Below, piece after piece: positions 49,399-60,568 of a stretch of DNA of 64,000 nucleotides. Each line of letters starts with the position of its first letter. The stretch's first letter is position 1. Source of the DNA: Samsonia erythrinae (GTDB taxonomy: Bacteria; Pseudomonadota; Gammaproteobacteria; Enterobacterales; Enterobacteriaceae). The stretch is from NCBI RefSeq assembly GCF_004342665.1, contig NZ_SMBY01000004.1, positions 95,012-159,011 of the forward strand. The letters are read 5' to 3'. Under the pieces are notes generated by a model. That model had not been told where the DNA came from, did not search any database, and saw nothing but the letters and a program-made list of their open reading frames with translations. A program made the translations under genes and the position numbers.

Positions 49399-51807
49399 TT
49401 ATTCCTCTTTGTATGACGATGCTTGCGCGGCCCTGCGGGCTTTGACACGGGCGATGGCGGCGGCAACGGCGGCTTTGCGCGGATCGGTGGTCGCCGGCGT
49501 TGCAGGCGCGGCGGCAGGCTCTGCCGGCGACTCGGCATCGACGGACGCCAACGACGCTTGCGGATCGGTCGCCGCTTGTTGTGCGGCCTTGCGGGCTTTG
49601 ACGCGGGCGATGGCGGCTTTACGCGGATCGGTGGTCGCCAGCGTTTCAGGCGCGGCGGCAGGCTCTGCCGGCGACTCGGCATCGACGGACGCCAATGACG
49701 CTTGCGGATCGGTCGCCGCTTGTTGCGCGGCCCTGCGGGCTTTGACACGGGCGATGGCGGCGGCAACGGCGGCTTTGCGCGGATCGGTGGTCGCCGGCAT
49801 TTCAGGCGCGGCGGCAGGCTCTGGCGGCGACTCGGCATCGACGGACGCCAACGACGCTTGCGGATCGGTCGCCGCTTGTTGCGCGGCCCTGCGGGCTTTG
49901 ACGCGGGCGATGGCGTCAGCGACGGCGGCTTTACGCGGATCGGTGGTCGCCGGCGTTGCAGGCGCGGCGGCAGGCTCTGCCAGCGACTCGGCATCGACGG
50001 ACGCCAACGACGCTTGCGGATCGGTCGCCGCTTGTTGTGCGGCCCTGCGGGCTTTGACGCGGGCGATGGCGTCAGCGACGGCGGCTTTGCGCGGATCGGT
50101 GGTCGCCGGCGTTTCAGGCGCGGTGGTTTGATGTGGAACAAGGTCGGTGGAGACATCCGCCACCGGCGTTTCTTGTTGTGCCAGCTTTTCACGTCGTTGC
50201 TGCTTACGGGCTGCGCGCGCGGCGATCGCCGCCTGATTGTCGGGCTGTTGCTCTGGTATCACCGTTATGGGCGATCCCACCGTCGCATCGGCGGCTTGTT
50301 TACGGCGAATACGCGCCAGCGCTGCCTGAACCGCATCTTTATCACTGGTGGAGACATTCGCCGCGGCTTGCTTATGGCGCAGTTCGCGCGCGGCTTTTTC
50401 CCGTTCAAGGCGGGCCTGTTTGGCATCAAAACGCGCTTTGGCCTGCGCGGCCCGCTGCGCATCGTCGTCGATGGCCCGAATTTCCGCTTTTTCCTGACGA
50501 TAATATTGCACCAGCGGGATGTTGCTGGGACAAACGTAAGCGCAGGCGCCGCATTCTATACAATCGAACAGATGGTGCTGACGCGCTTTTTCGTGCTCCT
50601 GCCCGCGACTGAACCAGTAAAGCTGCTGAGGCAGGAGGCCTGCGGGGCAGGCATCGGCGCATTTGCTACAGCGAATGCAGGACTGTTCTGGTGCCGTGGG
50701 CGCTATTTCTGCATGCGAAGGGGCGAGCAGACAGTTGCTGATTTTGACGATGGGCACGTCCAGCGACGGCAGAGTAAAGCCCATCAGCGGGCCCCCCATA
50801 ATCACCATCGGCTGTTTGTTGACATGAAAGCCGCCGTGTTTGAGCAGGTGACGTACCGGCGTTCCCAGGCGCGCCCACACATTACCGGGTTGGCGCAGGG
50901 CTTCACCGGTCAGCGTCACGACGCGCTCGGTGAGCGGCTCGCCGTCGATCACGGCACGTTTGATGGCGTAAGCCGTACCGACGTTCTGCATGAGCACGCC
51001 GATCGCGGCGGAGTGCTTACCGAAAGGCACTTCCTTGCCGGTCAGAATTTTGGTGAGCTGCTTCGCGCCGCCTGACGGATATTTGGTCGGGATAACGCGC
51101 AACTGCATGTCGCTGCGGTTGCCCAATGCCAGACGCAGGGCGCTGATGGCTTCCGGTTTGTTATCTTCGATTCCAATCAGGATGCGCTGCGGTTGCAACA
51201 GAAATGACAGGATCTCAATGCCCTGAATAATTTCCTGCGCACACTCCTGCATGAGTCGGTCGTCAGCGGTGATATAGGGTTCGCATTCCGCGCCGTTGAT
51301 AATCAGGGTTTCGATCCCGCGCATTCCGCCTTGCAACTTGGCCGCGGTAGGGAACCCCGCACCGCCCAATCCGGCGATACCCGACTGATGCAGATGGGCA
51401 AGCAGGGTGTCGGGGCGCTGTGCGCGATAGTCTGTCAAGGTTTGCCGCTCGCACCAAAGATCGTCGCCATCCGGCACGATGATGACACTGAGTTCCGACA
51501 GACCTGACGGATGAGCCGTCGTATGCTGACGGATGGCGTGTACCGTTCCCGACGTCGGGGCGTGAACGGGCAAGGTGCGGCCTTGTCCCCGTGTGAGCGG
51601 CTGGCCTCGCAGCACTTTATCGCCGACGCTGACGCAGATCTCGCCTTCCGGCCCAAGATGCTGTTTGAGTGGAATAATGAACTGTTCTGGCAAAGGGATC
51701 TGGCGCAGCGGCACCCGGCTGGACTGCGTCTTCATTTCCGGTGGATGAATTCCTCCGTCGAAGTCCCAGATCCGGTCTTTTTTAAAGGCGGAAAACAGCT
51801 TAAGCAT
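49399..51807 (-). CDS. rsxC: Electron transport complex subunit RsxC (RnfC) with repeat tail
   Basis: An 802-residue peripheral subunit that takes electrons from NADH. The N-terminal half is an NqrF/Nuo51-like fold with [11 protein letters not shown] (flavin/NADH loop). Two [4Fe-4S] ferredoxin motifs are at about 375-425 ([12 protein letters not shown] and [12 protein letters not shown]). The C-terminal third is Ala/Arg/Gln-rich and consists of near-identical 52-residue units (one of 48) encoded at about 49417-50130. E. coli RsxC is 740 residues and also has a repeated tail, but shorter. Confidence 0.96.
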   Translation of the reverse strand: MLKLFSAFKKDRIWDFDGGIHPPEMKTQSSRVPLRQIPLPEQFIIPLKQHLGPEGEICVSVGDKVLRGQPLTRGQGRTLPVHAPTSGTVHAIRQHTTAHPSGLSELSVIIVPDGDDLWCERQTLTDYRAQRPDTLLAHLHQSGIAGLGGAGFPTAAKLQGGMRGIETLIINGAECEPYITADDRLMQECAQEIIQGIEILSFLLQPQRILIGIEDNKPEAISALRLALGNRSDMQLRVIPTKYPSGGAKQLTKILTGKEVPFGKHSAAIGVLMQNVGTAYAIKRAVIDGEPLTERVVTLTGEALRQPGNVWARLGTPVRHLLKHGGFHVNKQPMVIMGGPLMGFTLPSLDVPIVKISNCLLAPSHAEIAPTAPEQSCIRCSKCADACPAGLLPQQLYWFSRGQEHEKARQHHLFDCIECGACAYVCPSNIPLVQYYRQEKAEIRAIDDDAQRAAQAKARFDAKQARLEREKAARELRHKQAAANVSTSDKDAVQAALARIRRKQAADATVGSPITVIPEQQPDNQAAIAARAARKQQRREKLAQQETPVADVSTDLVPHQTTAPETPATTDPRKAAVADAIARVKARRAAQQAATDPQASLASVDAESLAEPAAAPATPATTDPRKAAVADAIARVKARRAAQQAATDPQASLASVDAESPPEPAAAPEMPATTDPRKAAVAAAIARVKARRAAQQAATDPQASLASVDAESPAEPAAAPETLATTDPRKAAIARVKARKAAQQAATDPQASLASVDAESPAEPAAAPATPATTDPRKAAVAAAIARVKARRAAQASSYKEE
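49417..50130 (-). repeat. Tandem 156/144-bp repeats inside rsxC
   Basis: The marker CCCTGCGGGC (CCTTGCGGGC in the second unit) recurs at 49431, 49587, 49731, 49887 and 50043, spacings 156, 144, 156 and 156 bp. All differences are multiples of three, so the frame is kept. The 144-bp unit lacks four codons (within [12 protein letters not shown]). High unit identity suggests recent expansion or homogenisation. Confidence 0.93.
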
Positions 51808-52378
51808 GTTGTTCTACTTGAATAATGCGTACTGGAATCGTTTCGAGATCCCATTTCCAGTTGGCCGGTGTCGAAGCGACGGGACGTAATTCGATACAGT
51901 CCGTTGGGCAAGGGGAGAGGCAGAGGTTACAGCCGGTGCATAAATCGCTCACGACGGTATGGACCGCTTTCGTGCTGCCGATGATGGCATCCACCGGACA
52001 CGCCTGAATGCACTTGGTGCAGCCGATGCAGTTGTTTTCATCGATCAGCGCGACCTGACGCACAGGCGCCTGAACGGCGGCATCGCCTTCCAGCGGCTGC
52101 GGATCCACGTTCAGTTTCTCAGCCAGTTTCAGCATCATCGCTTCGCCGCCGGGGCCACATTTATTGATGTTTTCGCCGTTCAGCGCGACGGCTTCGGCGT
52201 AGGGGCGGCAGCCGGGGTAACCACACTGACCGCACTGGCTTTGCGGCAGCATCGCTTCGACTTCCTCCACGATCGGATCGTTTTTGACTTCAAAACGTCG
52301 GGAGGCGTAGCCCAGCACCAGACCAAATACCAGCGCGAGCGCGCTTAATGCGGCAATGGCGATCCAGATAGCGGTCAT
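51800..52378 (-). CDS. rsxB: Electron transport complex subunit RsxB (RnfB)
   Basis: A 192-residue iron-sulphur subunit. An N-terminal membrane helix (about 5-25) is followed by a Cys-rich domain ([16 protein letters not shown]) and two ferredoxin [4Fe-4S] motifs ([12 protein letters not shown] and [12 protein letters not shown]). It overlaps rsxC by eight bases and rsxA by one. Confidence 0.97.
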   Translation of the reverse strand: MTAIWIAIAALSALALVFGLVLGYASRRFEVKNDPIVEEVEAMLPQSQCGQCGYPGCRPYAEAVALNGENINKCGPGGEAMMLKLAEKLNVDPQPLEGDAAVQAPVRQVALIDENNCIGCTKCIQACPVDAIIGSTKAVHTVVSDLCTGCNLCLSPCPTDCIELRPVASTPANWKWDLETIPVRIIQVEQHA

Positions 52379-52959
52379 CAGAATTTCACCAATCCGCTAA
52401 AGCCCATAAACGCCAGTGACATCAGCCCGGCGGTAATCAACGCAATAGAGGACCCGCGAAACGGCGCCGGAATATCCGACACGGCGAGGCGCTCCCGAAT
52501 GGCGGCAAAGAAGACCATCACTAATGAAAAGCCCGCGGCGCCGCCAAAACCATAAATGGTTGATTGCAGGAAACCGTGCGACAGGTTGACGTTGAGCAGC
52601 ACGACGCCGAGCACCGCGCAATTCGTGGTGATGAGCGGCAGAAAGATCCCCAACAGGCGATACAGTTCGGGACTGGCTTTGCGCACGAACATCTCGGAAA
52701 ACTGCACCACAACGGCGAGCACCAGAATAAACGCCATCGTGCGTAAATAGAGAATATCAAGCGGCACGAGAATAAACTCGTTGACGAGCCACGAGAATAT
52801 CGAGCCCAGCGTCATCACAAAGGTGGTTGCCAGACCCATGCCGATCGCCGTCTCCAGTTTTTTGGATACCCCCATGAAAGGGCAAAGTCCAAGAAACTTG
52901 ACCAGGACGAAATTATTTACCAGAAGGATGCTAACAAAGAGCAATGCATATTCAGTCAT
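52378..52959 (-). CDS. rsxA: Electron transport complex subunit RsxA (RnfA)
   Basis: First gene of the operon, a 193-residue membrane protein (E. coli 193) with six helices. It begins [19 protein letters not shown]. The segment [11 protein letters not shown] carries the Cys conserved with RsxE, and [11 protein letters not shown] the second. The ATG at 52959 fits the family start; the longer reading from 53025 does not. Confidence 0.96.
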   Translation of the reverse strand: MTEYALLFVSILLVNNFVLVKFLGLCPFMGVSKKLETAIGMGLATTFVMTLGSIFSWLVNEFILVPLDILYLRTMAFILVLAVVVQFSEMFVRKASPELYRLLGIFLPLITTNCAVLGVVLLNVNLSHGFLQSTIYGFGGAAGFSLVMVFFAAIRERLAVSDIPAPFRGSSIALITAGLMSLAFMGFSGLVKF

Positions 52960-53299
52960 TACGGTGCCTGCAAAACAAAACCGGGCTATTATCAGGCATT
53001 GTCGGGCTTTCGACAACATACCCAAAGTAGGGTTATCGCCATTTCCTAATAGGGTAAGGCGTAAAGTGCGCTAAAGAAGGGGGGACGACTCCGGTTATCG
53101 GGTCGCTTATTCGAGGATTGATCGCTATCGCGCAAGGGCTGCGGAAAAATATTTGACCGTGAGTAACAGAATGGGGAGCGAGATGGATGTGTGGTGAACC
53201 GCGGGCCGTTGTCGCCGCGTCATCAGGATCCGCGCTTCAACGCCGTACGTTTGCGATAAAACCGGGCAGGGGTGACATTGCTCCCGCTGCCCGAACGTG
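52960..53299. other. rsxA-araA spacer
   Basis: A 340-bp spacer with no supported gene. It lies downstream of araA and upstream of rsxA on the minus strand. In E. coli the gene upstream of rsxA is ydgK (then cnu, blr); none of these, nor araD, is found here. No clear terminator for araA was seen. Confidence 0.5.
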
Positions 53300-54805
53300 T
53301 TAGCGACGACAGAGCGTGTAATACACTTCGTTCCAGCGCAGCGCGTCTTTGAATTCGTGAAGCCGGGTTTCGTTATCAATCACCAGCAACTCGATATTTT
53401 GCATTTCTGCATAGAGACGCATATGTTCCAGATCCAGGGCCTGACTAAAGACGGTGTGATGGGCGCCCCCCGCCAGAATCCAGGCTTCGGCGGCCACCTC
53501 CAGTGAGGGTTGCGCTTTCCAGATGGCGCGGGCTACGGGCAATTTCGGCAGCGGACGTGGTTGCTCAATCGTATCGACCAGATTGACCAGCATTCTGAAA
53601 CGATCCCCCATATCGATGACGCTGGCATTGAGTGATAACCCGGCAGGGGTCGAAAAAATCAGGCGAGCAGGATCGGCTTTGCCGCCAATCCCCAGATGTT
53701 GGGCATCCAGAATCGGTTTTTGCTCTCTGGCGATGCTGGGGCAAACTTCCAGCATGTGAGAGCCGACCACCAGATCGTTACCGGTCTGGAAATGATAGGT
53801 ATAATCCTCCATGAACGAGGTGCCGCCGGGCAGGCCATCGGCCATCACCTTCATAATGCGCAGCAGCGCCGCCGTTTTCCAGTCCCCTTCGCCGCCAAAT
53901 CCATAGCCTTGCTGCATCAGGCGCTGTACCGCCAGCCCCGGCAACTGCTTTAAGCCATACAGATTTTCGAAATCGGTCGTGAACGCTTTATAGCCGCCTT
54001 GCTCCAGAAAATGCTTCAGACCGAGTTCAATTTGCGCGGCATCCAGCAGATTCTGCCGGTTGGCGCCGTTGAGTTTTACCGCGTCCGTTAACTGGTAGCT
54101 GGCCTCATACTCCTCGACCAACGCGGTGATATCGCCTTTGGCTACCGCGTCAACTTCGGCGGCCAAATCGCCCAGCCCCCAGGCGCTGACGGCGTAACCG
54201 AACTGGATCTGCGCGCCCACTTTATCGCCTTCGGTAACGGCCACTTCACGCATGTTGTCGCCAAAGCGTGCGACCTTCAACTGCTTGCTTTCCTGAATGG
54301 CGGCAGCAACCCGCATCCACTTACCGATGCGATCGTGCGCGCGCGTATCCTGCCAGTGGCCAACCACCACCTGATGAGTCTGCCGCATCCGTGCGCCGAT
54401 AAAACCAAATTCACGCCCGCCGTGCGCGGTCTGGTTCAGGTTCATGAAATCCATATCCATCGTGTCCCACGGTATTTCGGCATTGAATTGGGTATGGAAT
54501 TGCAGCAGCGGCTTGGTGAGGATGCGCAGGCCGCCGATCCACATCTTGGCGGGAGAGAAGGTGTGCAGCCAGGTCAGCAGGCCGATACAGTTATCCTGAT
54601 AGTTCGCGTCGCGACAGAGCGCCAGAATTTCATCCGGCGTTTTCACCAGCGGTTTCAGGACCAGTTTCACCGGCAGGTTGGCCTGCTGGTTCAAGCTGGC
54701 GACCACTTGTTCTGCATGATTGTTGACCTGACGTAACGTTTCCTGTCCGTAAAGATGCTGGCTACCGATAACGAACCAGACTTCAAGCTGCTTAAAATGA
54801 TCCAT
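53300..54805 (-). CDS. araA: L-arabinose isomerase
   Basis: AraA interconverts L-arabinose and L-ribulose with Mn2+. It has 501 residues (E. coli 500), beginning [20 protein letters not shown]. Landmarks are [17 protein letters not shown] (here CIGLLTWLH), the metal Glu residues in [14 protein letters not shown] and FMEDYTYH, and [11 protein letters not shown]. It is downstream of araB with a 36-bp gap. It is the last gene of the araBA unit. Confidence 0.97.
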   Translation of the reverse strand: MDHFKQLEVWFVIGSQHLYGQETLRQVNNHAEQVVASLNQQANLPVKLVLKPLVKTPDEILALCRDANYQDNCIGLLTWLHTFSPAKMWIGGLRILTKPLLQFHTQFNAEIPWDTMDMDFMNLNQTAHGGREFGFIGARMRQTHQVVVGHWQDTRAHDRIGKWMRVAAAIQESKQLKVARFGDNMREVAVTEGDKVGAQIQFGYAVSAWGLGDLAAEVDAVAKGDITALVEEYEASYQLTDAVKLNGANRQNLLDAAQIELGLKHFLEQGGYKAFTTDFENLYGLKQLPGLAVQRLMQQGYGFGGEGDWKTAALLRIMKVMADGLPGGTSFMEDYTYHFQTGNDLVVGSHMLEVCPSIAREQKPILDAQHLGIGGKADPARLIFSTPAGLSLNASVIDMGDRFRMLVNLVDTIEQPRPLPKLPVARAIWKAQPSLEVAAEAWILAGGAHHTVFSQALDLEHMRLYAEMQNIELLVIDNETRLHEFKDALRWNEVYYTLCRR

Positions 54806-54841
54806 GATGGCTCCTGTAACGTGTTCCCCGCAGGGAGAAAA

Positions 54842-56527
54842 TTAGTGCTTTGCCGTAGAGGCGGGGCGATAGGCCGGTTCCGCGAGGCGGCACCATTGCT
54901 GATAGCGTTCATAGAGCTGCTGGTAACGGGCAACGCGCTGGCTGTCCGGCTTTAGCGTGCGGGCTATTCCGCTGGCCATCTGCCGTTGGGCCGTGGGAAT
55001 ATCGCGGTGCGCGCCCGCGGCCACGGCGGCGAAGATGGCCGCGCCAAGCGCGCAGCACTGGTCAGAGGCGACGATTTGCAAGGGACGATTCATGACGTCG
55101 GCGCACACCTGCATGATGATGGGGGATTTACGCGCGATGCCGCCCAGCGCCAGCACATTCTCGACGGGGACGCCCTGATCTTCAAAACACGCCATAATCG
55201 CGCGTGCGCCGAAGGCCGTCGCGGCAATGAAACCGCCGAACAGCGTGGGCGCATCGGTGCCCAAATTGAGGTCGGTGATGACGCCTTTTAGCCGCTGATT
55301 GGCGAACGGCGTTCTGCGACCGTTGAACCAGTCCAGCACCACGGGCAGGTGATCCAGCGTGGGGTTATCCGCCCACTGGCGGGTGAGGCGTTCCAGCAGT
55401 TTGCCTTCAACGGCCTGCAAGGCGGTGGCGTATTCGGGGTTGTCCTTTGCGGCTTCCTGCAATGGCCAGCCCAGCAACCGCCCAAACCAGGCGTACATAT
55501 CGCCGAAAGCGGACTGTCCGGCTTCCAGACCGATATAACCGGGGATGACGCTGCCGTCGACTTGCCCACAGATACCGGCAATGGTGCGATCGGCGATGCG
55601 TTCTTCATCGGCGATGAGGATATCGCAGGTGGATGTGCCGATCACTTTAACCAGCGTGTAAGGGGTGGCACCGGCGCCCACCGTGCCGACATGGCAGTCA
55701 AATGCACCGCCGGCGAGGGTGACATGTTCAGGGACGCCAAGCCGCTGCGCCCATTCAGGGGCGATTGTGCCCACCGACTGTTCTGCCGTCCAGGTTTCGG
55801 TAAACAGCGGATGGCGTAATGTCTCCGTCAGACAGGGATCGAGCGCATGAAAAAAATCTTCCGGCGGCAATCCGCCCCAACTGGGGTGCCAAAGTGATTT
55901 GTGTCCCGCACTACAGCGGCCTCGGCGTATATCGCCGGGGGCTTGCGTACCGGAAAGCAGGGCTGGCACCCAGTCGCATAACTCGACCCAGGAGACGGCG
56001 GCCTGACGTACAGCCGCATCCTCGCGCGACACATGCAGGATTTTGGCCCAGAACCATTCCGATGAGTAAACGCCGCCGATGTAACGCGTGTAGTCCGGGA
56101 ACCGACCGCTGCGGCACAGCGCATTGATCGCTTCTGCTTCTTCTATTGCGGTGTGATCTTTCCACAGCACGAACATGGCATTCGGGTTGTCGGCGAACTC
56201 GGGACGCAGGGCCAGAATCTGGCCTTGTTCATCAATCGGCGCAGGCGTCGAACCGGTCGAATCCACGCCAATACCGATGATGCTTTGCCGCTGTTCACGC
56301 GACAGGCGGGAAACCACCACTCTGATGGCCTGCTCCAGCGATTCAATATAGTCCAGCGGATGGTGTCGGAATTGGTTGTTGGCGGGCCGGCAGTATTTGC
56401 CTTCAAGCCAGCGAGGGTAGTAGACCACCTCTGTTTCCAGCTCTTGTCCGCTTTGACAGTCGACAGCTAAGGCGCGAACCGAATCGCTGCCGAAGTCGAG
56501 GCCAATCGTTATCGCGCCCGCACTCAT
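54842..56527 (-). CDS. araB: Ribulokinase
   Basis: AraB phosphorylates L-ribulose to L-ribulose-5-phosphate. It is an FGGY-family kinase of 561 residues (E. coli 566). The N-terminal nucleotide motif is [16 protein letters not shown], the ribulokinase PRWLEGKYC segment follows, and [15 protein letters not shown] is the C-terminal adenosine loop. The start follows AAGGAGCAGAAC. It is divergent from araF and probably activated by AraC and CRP. Confidence 0.97.
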   Translation of the reverse strand: MSAGAITIGLDFGSDSVRALAVDCQSGQELETEVVYYPRWLEGKYCRPANNQFRHHPLDYIESLEQAIRVVVSRLSREQRQSIIGIGVDSTGSTPAPIDEQGQILALRPEFADNPNAMFVLWKDHTAIEEAEAINALCRSGRFPDYTRYIGGVYSSEWFWAKILHVSREDAAVRQAAVSWVELCDWVPALLSGTQAPGDIRRGRCSAGHKSLWHPSWGGLPPEDFFHALDPCLTETLRHPLFTETWTAEQSVGTIAPEWAQRLGVPEHVTLAGGAFDCHVGTVGAGATPYTLVKVIGTSTCDILIADEERIADRTIAGICGQVDGSVIPGYIGLEAGQSAFGDMYAWFGRLLGWPLQEAAKDNPEYATALQAVEGKLLERLTRQWADNPTLDHLPVVLDWFNGRRTPFANQRLKGVITDLNLGTDAPTLFGGFIAATAFGARAIMACFEDQGVPVENVLALGGIARKSPIIMQVCADVMNRPLQIVASDQCCALGAAIFAAVAAGAHRDIPTAQRQMASGIARTLKPDSQRVARYQQLYERYQQWCRLAEPAYRPASTAKH

Positions 56528-56899
56528 GTTCTGCTCCTTATTCGTCCCGCATCGTTGGGAGTTACGATAGGCAGGGATAAGGTCGGGCGGTTAGGCGTGG
56601 TTAGCTGGAAATATGTATTTTTCTGTCACACGCAGCCATTTTGTGAAGCAGGTCAAAGGTTAATAATTGGTTAAATTTGCTAAATATATGCACAAACCTG
56701 TCATTCTCCCGGTATGTGATAGCGCTCTACATTCTTGCGGGTAATAACGGCTAAAACAATAGGCGTCTGAATGCTGCTGGGTAAGAAATGACGCTAAGTC
56801 TGTGTTTTTCCTTTATCCAGACCGGAAATCCCTCACCGGTAGCCCGAACTTATCGCGGCGTTGCTGGTGGATCGAAAGAGAATTATACCGGAGAACGTC
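56528..56899. promoter_or_regulatory. araB-araF divergent control region
   Basis: A 372-bp spacer between the divergent araBA and araFGH units. A CRP-like site is at 56642-56657 and a second weak one at 56715-56730. AraC half-sites (TAGC-N7-TCCATA type) are only partly matched, best on the minus strand around 56666-56682 (TAGCAAATTTAACCAAT). Promoters for both units must lie here. Confidence 0.5.
56642..56657. promoter_or_regulatory. CRP-like site
   Basis: TGTGAAGCAGGTCAAA matches the TGTGA-N6-TCACA consensus in nine of ten key bases. It is placed between the divergent ara units, where catabolite control is expected. Confidence 0.55.
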
Positions 56900-57883
56900 A
56901 TGCATAAATTCACTAAGGTACTGGCTGCCATTGGTCTGGCTGCCGTTATGTCACAATCAGCTATCGCAGAAAACATCAAACTGGGGTTTCTGGTTAAGCA
57001 ACCGGAAGAACCCTGGTTCCAGACTGAATGGAAATTCGCTGATAAAGCAGGAAAAGATCTCGGTTTTGACGTCATAAAAATCGCCATTCCTGATGGGGAG
57101 AAAACCCTGAATGCCATCGATAGCCTGGCCGCAAGCGGCGCAAAAGGTTTCGTCATTTGTACGCCGGACCCGAAGCTGGGACCGGCGATTGTGGCGAAAG
57201 CGCGCAGCTACGATTTGAAAGTCATCGCGGTTGACGATCAGTTTGTAAACGCGAAAGGCAAGCCGATGGATACCGTGCCGCTGGTGATGATGGCCGCGAC
57301 CAAGATCGGCGAGCGGCAAGGGCAGGAACTCTGGAAAGAGATGAACCAACGCGGCTGGAAAGTGGAGGACACGGCGGTGATGGCGATTACCGCCAATGAG
57401 CTGGATACCGCGCGCCGCCGTACTTCAGGCTCAATGTCTGCGCTCAAGGCCGCCGGCTTCCCGGAAAAACAGATCTATCAGGTGCCGACCAAATCGAATG
57501 ATATCCCCGGTGCGTTTGATGCCGCTAACTCCATGCTGGTTCAGCACCCGAAAGTGAAAAACTGGCTGATCGTCGGCATGAACGACAACACCGTGTTGGG
57601 CGGCGTGCGCGCGACGGAAGGTCAGGGGTTTAAAGCGGAAAATGTGATTGGTATCGGTATCAACGGCGTGGATGCCGTCAGCGAGTTATCCAAAGCGCAG
57701 GCGACGGGGTTCTTCGGGTCGCTGCTGCCGAGTCCGGATATTCACGGCTATAAGAGTATTCAGATGCTGAATGACTGGGTAACCAAAGGCGTGGAGCCGG
57801 CGGCATTTACCGAAGTGACGGATGTCGTGCTGATCACCCGTGACAACTTTAAGGTCGAACTGGAGAAAAAAGGGCTGATGTAA
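56900..57883 (+). CDS. araF: L-arabinose-binding periplasmic protein AraF
   Basis: High-affinity arabinose receptor of the AraFGH importer. The signal peptide is residues 1-23 (cleavage after SAIA, before ENIKLGF). The ABP fold shows KQPEEPWFQTEWKFAD and GMNDNTVLGGVRA. It has 327 residues (E. coli 329). The ATG at 56900 with GGAGA five bases upstream is chosen over an upstream in-frame codon at 56861. Confidence 0.97.
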   Translation: MHKFTKVLAAIGLAAVMSQSAIAENIKLGFLVKQPEEPWFQTEWKFADKAGKDLGFDVIKIAIPDGEKTLNAIDSLAASGAKGFVICTPDPKLGPAIVAKARSYDLKVIAVDDQFVNAKGKPMDTVPLVMMAATKIGERQGQELWKEMNQRGWKVEDTAVMAITANELDTARRRTSGSMSALKAAGFPEKQIYQVPTKSNDIPGAFDAANSMLVQHPKVKNWLIVGMNDNTVLGGVRATEGQGFKAENVIGIGINGVDAVSELSKAQATGFFGSLLPSPDIHGYKSIQMLNDWVTKGVEPAAFTEVTDVVLITRDNFKVELEKKGLM

Positions 57884-57906
57884 TCACGCCCGATTTCGTA
57901 AAGACG

Positions 57907-57950
57907 CGGATAACGCCGGTCTGCATCAGCGGGCCGAGGTTATCCGTTTT
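57907..57950 (+). terminator. Attenuating hairpin between araF and araG
   Basis: CGGATAAC (57907-57914) and GTTATCCG (57939-57946) enclose a structured 24-nt loop and are followed by TTTTTCG. Placed after the binding-protein gene, it probably reduces expression of araGH relative to araF. Confidence 0.6.
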
Positions 57951-57976
57951 TCGACCATTGTGATGAGGAAACCGAC

Positions 57977-59500
57977 ATGACAGCACAGTCTCCCTATTTG
58001 TCGTTTCATGGGATTGGTAAAACGTTTCCCGGCGTCAAGGCGCTTTCAGACATCAGTTTTTCCTGCCAGGCCGGCCAGATCCACGCATTGATGGGGGAAA
58101 ACGGGGCGGGTAAATCGACGCTGTTAAAAATTCTTAGCGGCAATTATTCCCCGTCGGAAGGTGAAATTCACATTCAGGGCCGGCCCGTGCAGTTTAACAA
58201 TACGATGGATGCGTTGAATGCCGGCGTTGCCATCATTTATCAGGAACTGCATCTGGTGCCGGAAATGACGGTGGCTGAGAACATCTACCTTGGCCAGTTG
58301 CCGCATAAATACGGCATGGTGGACTATTCACTGCTGCGCTATGAAGCCAGACTTCAACTTGAACATCTGGAATTGGACATCGACCCGGATACGCCGCTTA
58401 AGTACCTGTCTATCGGCCAGTGGCAAATGGTGGAAATCGCCAAGGCGTTGGCCCGCAACGCTAAAATTATCGCTTTTGATGAACCGACCAGTTCGCTGTC
58501 CGCGCGTGAAATCGAGCAGCTTTTCCGGGTGATTAAGGAACTGCGCAGCGAAGGGCGGGTTATTTTGTATGTTTCGCACCGGATGGAGGAAATCTTCGCG
58601 CTGAGCGATGCCATTACCGTGTTTAAGGATGGCCGCTATGTCCGCACGTTTGACGATATGCGGCAGGTGAACCACGAATCGCTGGTACAGGCGATGGTAG
58701 GGCGAGAACTGGGTGATATTTATGGCTACACGCCGCGCCCGCACGGTGAAACGCGACTGATGCTGAAAGATGTGAAAGCGCCGGGGGTGAAATCTCCCGT
58801 CTCTCTGGCGGTAAAACAGGGGGAAATTGTCGGGCTGTTTGGGCTGGTGGGGGCGGGCCGCAGCGAACTGATGAAGGGGCTGTTTGGCGCAACGAAAATC
58901 ACCGACGGTCAGGTGCTGCTGGATGGCAAGCCGCTGGTGGTGAATTCTCCCCTTGATGCGATTCGTCAGGGCGTGATGCTGTGCCCGGAGGATCGCAAAG
59001 CGGACGGCATCATCCCGGTGCATTCGGTCCGCGACAACATCAATATCAGTGCGAGACGCAAGAGCCTGACCGCCGGTTTTATCATTAACCACCAGTGGGA
59101 GGTGGAGAACGCAGCGAAGCGCATTGCGGCGCTCAATATCAAAACGCCCTCCGATGAACAACTGGTGATGAATCTTTCCGGCGGGAACCAGCAGAAAGCC
59201 ATTCTTGGGCGCTGGCTGTCCGAAGAAATGAAAGTCATTTTACTTGATGAGCCAACGCGCGGCATTGATGTCGGGGCGAAGCACGAAATCTATCACGTCA
59301 TCTATGAGCTGGCGAATCAGGGGGTCGCGGTGCTGTTTGCCTCCAGCGATTTACCGGAAGTGCTGGGTCTGGCTGACCGGATTATCGTCATGCGCGAAGG
59401 CGCCGTTTCCGGCGAAGTGATGCATAACGACGCCACGGAGCAGAATGTGCTCAGTCTGGCGATGTTACGAACCCCTGATATCGAATCTGCGGTTGCCTGA
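57977..59500 (+). CDS. araG: L-arabinose ABC transporter ATPase AraG
   Basis: A double-domain sugar ABC ATPase of 507 residues. The first half has Walker [10 protein letters not shown], signature [15 protein letters not shown] and Walker [12 protein letters not shown]. The second has a degenerate Walker A ([10 protein letters not shown]), signature [15 protein letters not shown] and Walker [15 protein letters not shown]. This is the normal pattern for sugar importers of the MglA/RbsA class. It lies 93 bp after araF. Confidence 0.97.
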   Translation: MTAQSPYLSFHGIGKTFPGVKALSDISFSCQAGQIHALMGENGAGKSTLLKILSGNYSPSEGEIHIQGRPVQFNNTMDALNAGVAIIYQELHLVPEMTVAENIYLGQLPHKYGMVDYSLLRYEARLQLEHLELDIDPDTPLKYLSIGQWQMVEIAKALARNAKIIAFDEPTSSLSAREIEQLFRVIKELRSEGRVILYVSHRMEEIFALSDAITVFKDGRYVRTFDDMRQVNHESLVQAMVGRELGDIYGYTPRPHGETRLMLKDVKAPGVKSPVSLAVKQGEIVGLFGLVGAGRSELMKGLFGATKITDGQVLLDGKPLVVNSPLDAIRQGVMLCPEDRKADGIIPVHSVRDNINISARRKSLTAGFIINHQWEVENAAKRIAALNIKTPSDEQLVMNLSGGNQQKAILGRWLSEEMKVILLDEPTRGIDVGAKHEIYHVIYELANQGVAVLFASSDLPEVLGLADRIIVMREGAVSGEVMHNDATEQNVLSLAMLRTPDIESAVA

Positions 59501-59518
59501 CCGCGAAGGAGCCAAATA

Positions 59519-60505
59519 ATGTCAACGGTTACGTCTGCAACCTCAGAAAAGAAGAAAGGCGGTATAGAACTATCCCGCATTTGGGACAACTACGGCATGC
59601 TGGTGGTGTTTGCCGTGTTGTTTATCGGCTGCGCGATTTTCGTCCCGAATTTCGCTTCGTTTATCAATATGAAAGGGCTGGGGCTGGCGATCTCGATGTC
59701 CGGCATGGTGGCCTGTGGGATGCTGTTTTGTCTGGCTTCCGGGGATTTTGACCTGTCGGTGGCCTCCATCATCGCCTGCGCCGGCGTCACGACGGCTGTC
59801 GTGATCAACATCAGTGAAAGCCTGTGGATTGGCGTCGGTGCGGGCCTGTTGCTGGGCGTGGCATTCGGGGTGCTTAATGGTTTTGTCATTGCCCGCCTGA
59901 AAATCAACGCGCTGATTACGACGCTGGCAACCATGCAAATTGTGCGCGGCCTGGCGTACATTATTTCTGATGGCAAAGCGGTTGGGATTGAAGATGAGCG
60001 CTTCTTCGAGCTGGGATATGCTAACTGGCTGGGGCTGCCCGCGCCGATCTGGATCACTATCGGCTGTATGATTCTGTTTGGTCTGTTGTTGAACAAAACG
60101 ACATTTGGACGCAACACGCTGGCGATTGGGGGGAATGAAGAGGCCGCCCGTCTGGCCGGGGTGCCGGTCGCGCGAACCAAGATCATCATTTTTGCCTTGT
60201 CCGGTCTGGTGTCGGCCGCCGCGGGCATCATTCTGGCTTCGCGTATGACCAGCGGTCAGCCGATGACCTCCATCGGGTATGAACTGATTGTCATTTCAGC
60301 CTGTGTGCTGGGCGGCGTATCGATGAAAGGTGGAATTGGCAAAATTTCTTACGTGGTGGCTGGGGTGTTGATTCTCGGCACGGTAGAGAATGCCATGAAT
60401 CTGCTGAATATCTCTCCGTTTGCTCAGTATGTGGTGCGTGGTCTGATTTTGCTGGCGGCGGTCATTTTCGACCGTTACAAACAGCTGGCGAAGAAGACGG
60501 TATAA
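59519..60505 (+). CDS. araH: L-arabinose ABC transporter permease AraH
   Basis: Inner-membrane permease of 328 residues (E. coli AraH 328). About eight to ten hydrophobic helices are visible, starting at MLVVFAVLFIGCAIFVP near residue 27. GDFDLSVASIIACAG and the EAA-like GGNEEAARLAGVPV are typical of the RbsC/MglC class. It is 18 bp after araG. Confidence 0.97.
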   Translation: MSTVTSATSEKKKGGIELSRIWDNYGMLVVFAVLFIGCAIFVPNFASFINMKGLGLAISMSGMVACGMLFCLASGDFDLSVASIIACAGVTTAVVINISESLWIGVGAGLLLGVAFGVLNGFVIARLKINALITTLATMQIVRGLAYIISDGKAVGIEDERFFELGYANWLGLPAPIWITIGCMILFGLLLNKTTFGRNTLAIGGNEEAARLAGVPVARTKIIIFALSGLVSAAAGIILASRMTSGQPMTSIGYELIVISACVLGGVSMKGGIGKISYVVAGVLILGTVENAMNLLNISPFAQYVVRGLILLAAVIFDRYKQLAKKTV

Positions 60506-60510
60506 GCCCG

Positions 60511-60541
60511 TGCGGCAGACGATGGCCTTCTGCCGCATTTT
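60511..60541 (+). terminator. Hairpin between araH and araC
   Basis: TGCGGCAGA (60511-60519) and TCTGCCGCA (60529-60537) form a 9-bp stem followed by TTTTA. It ends or attenuates araFGH before araC, so part of araC expression may be read-through. Confidence 0.65.
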
Positions 60542-60568
60542 ACCCTTATCGCGTATACCGGAGGTTTG

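Noticed and set aside
49417-50130. Regular repeats resembling a CRISPR array
   Set aside because: Unit length is 144-156 bp with no unique spacers, it stays in the rsxC frame, and no cas genes are present.
49266-50192. 308-codon minus-strand frame rich in Arg and Pro
   Set aside because: It is an alternative frame of the rsxC repeat tail; the repeat keeps all frames open.
49702-51075. 457-codon plus-strand open frame
   Set aside because: It is antisense to rsxC, with the Gly/Arg-rich repeats produced by the same GC-rich units.
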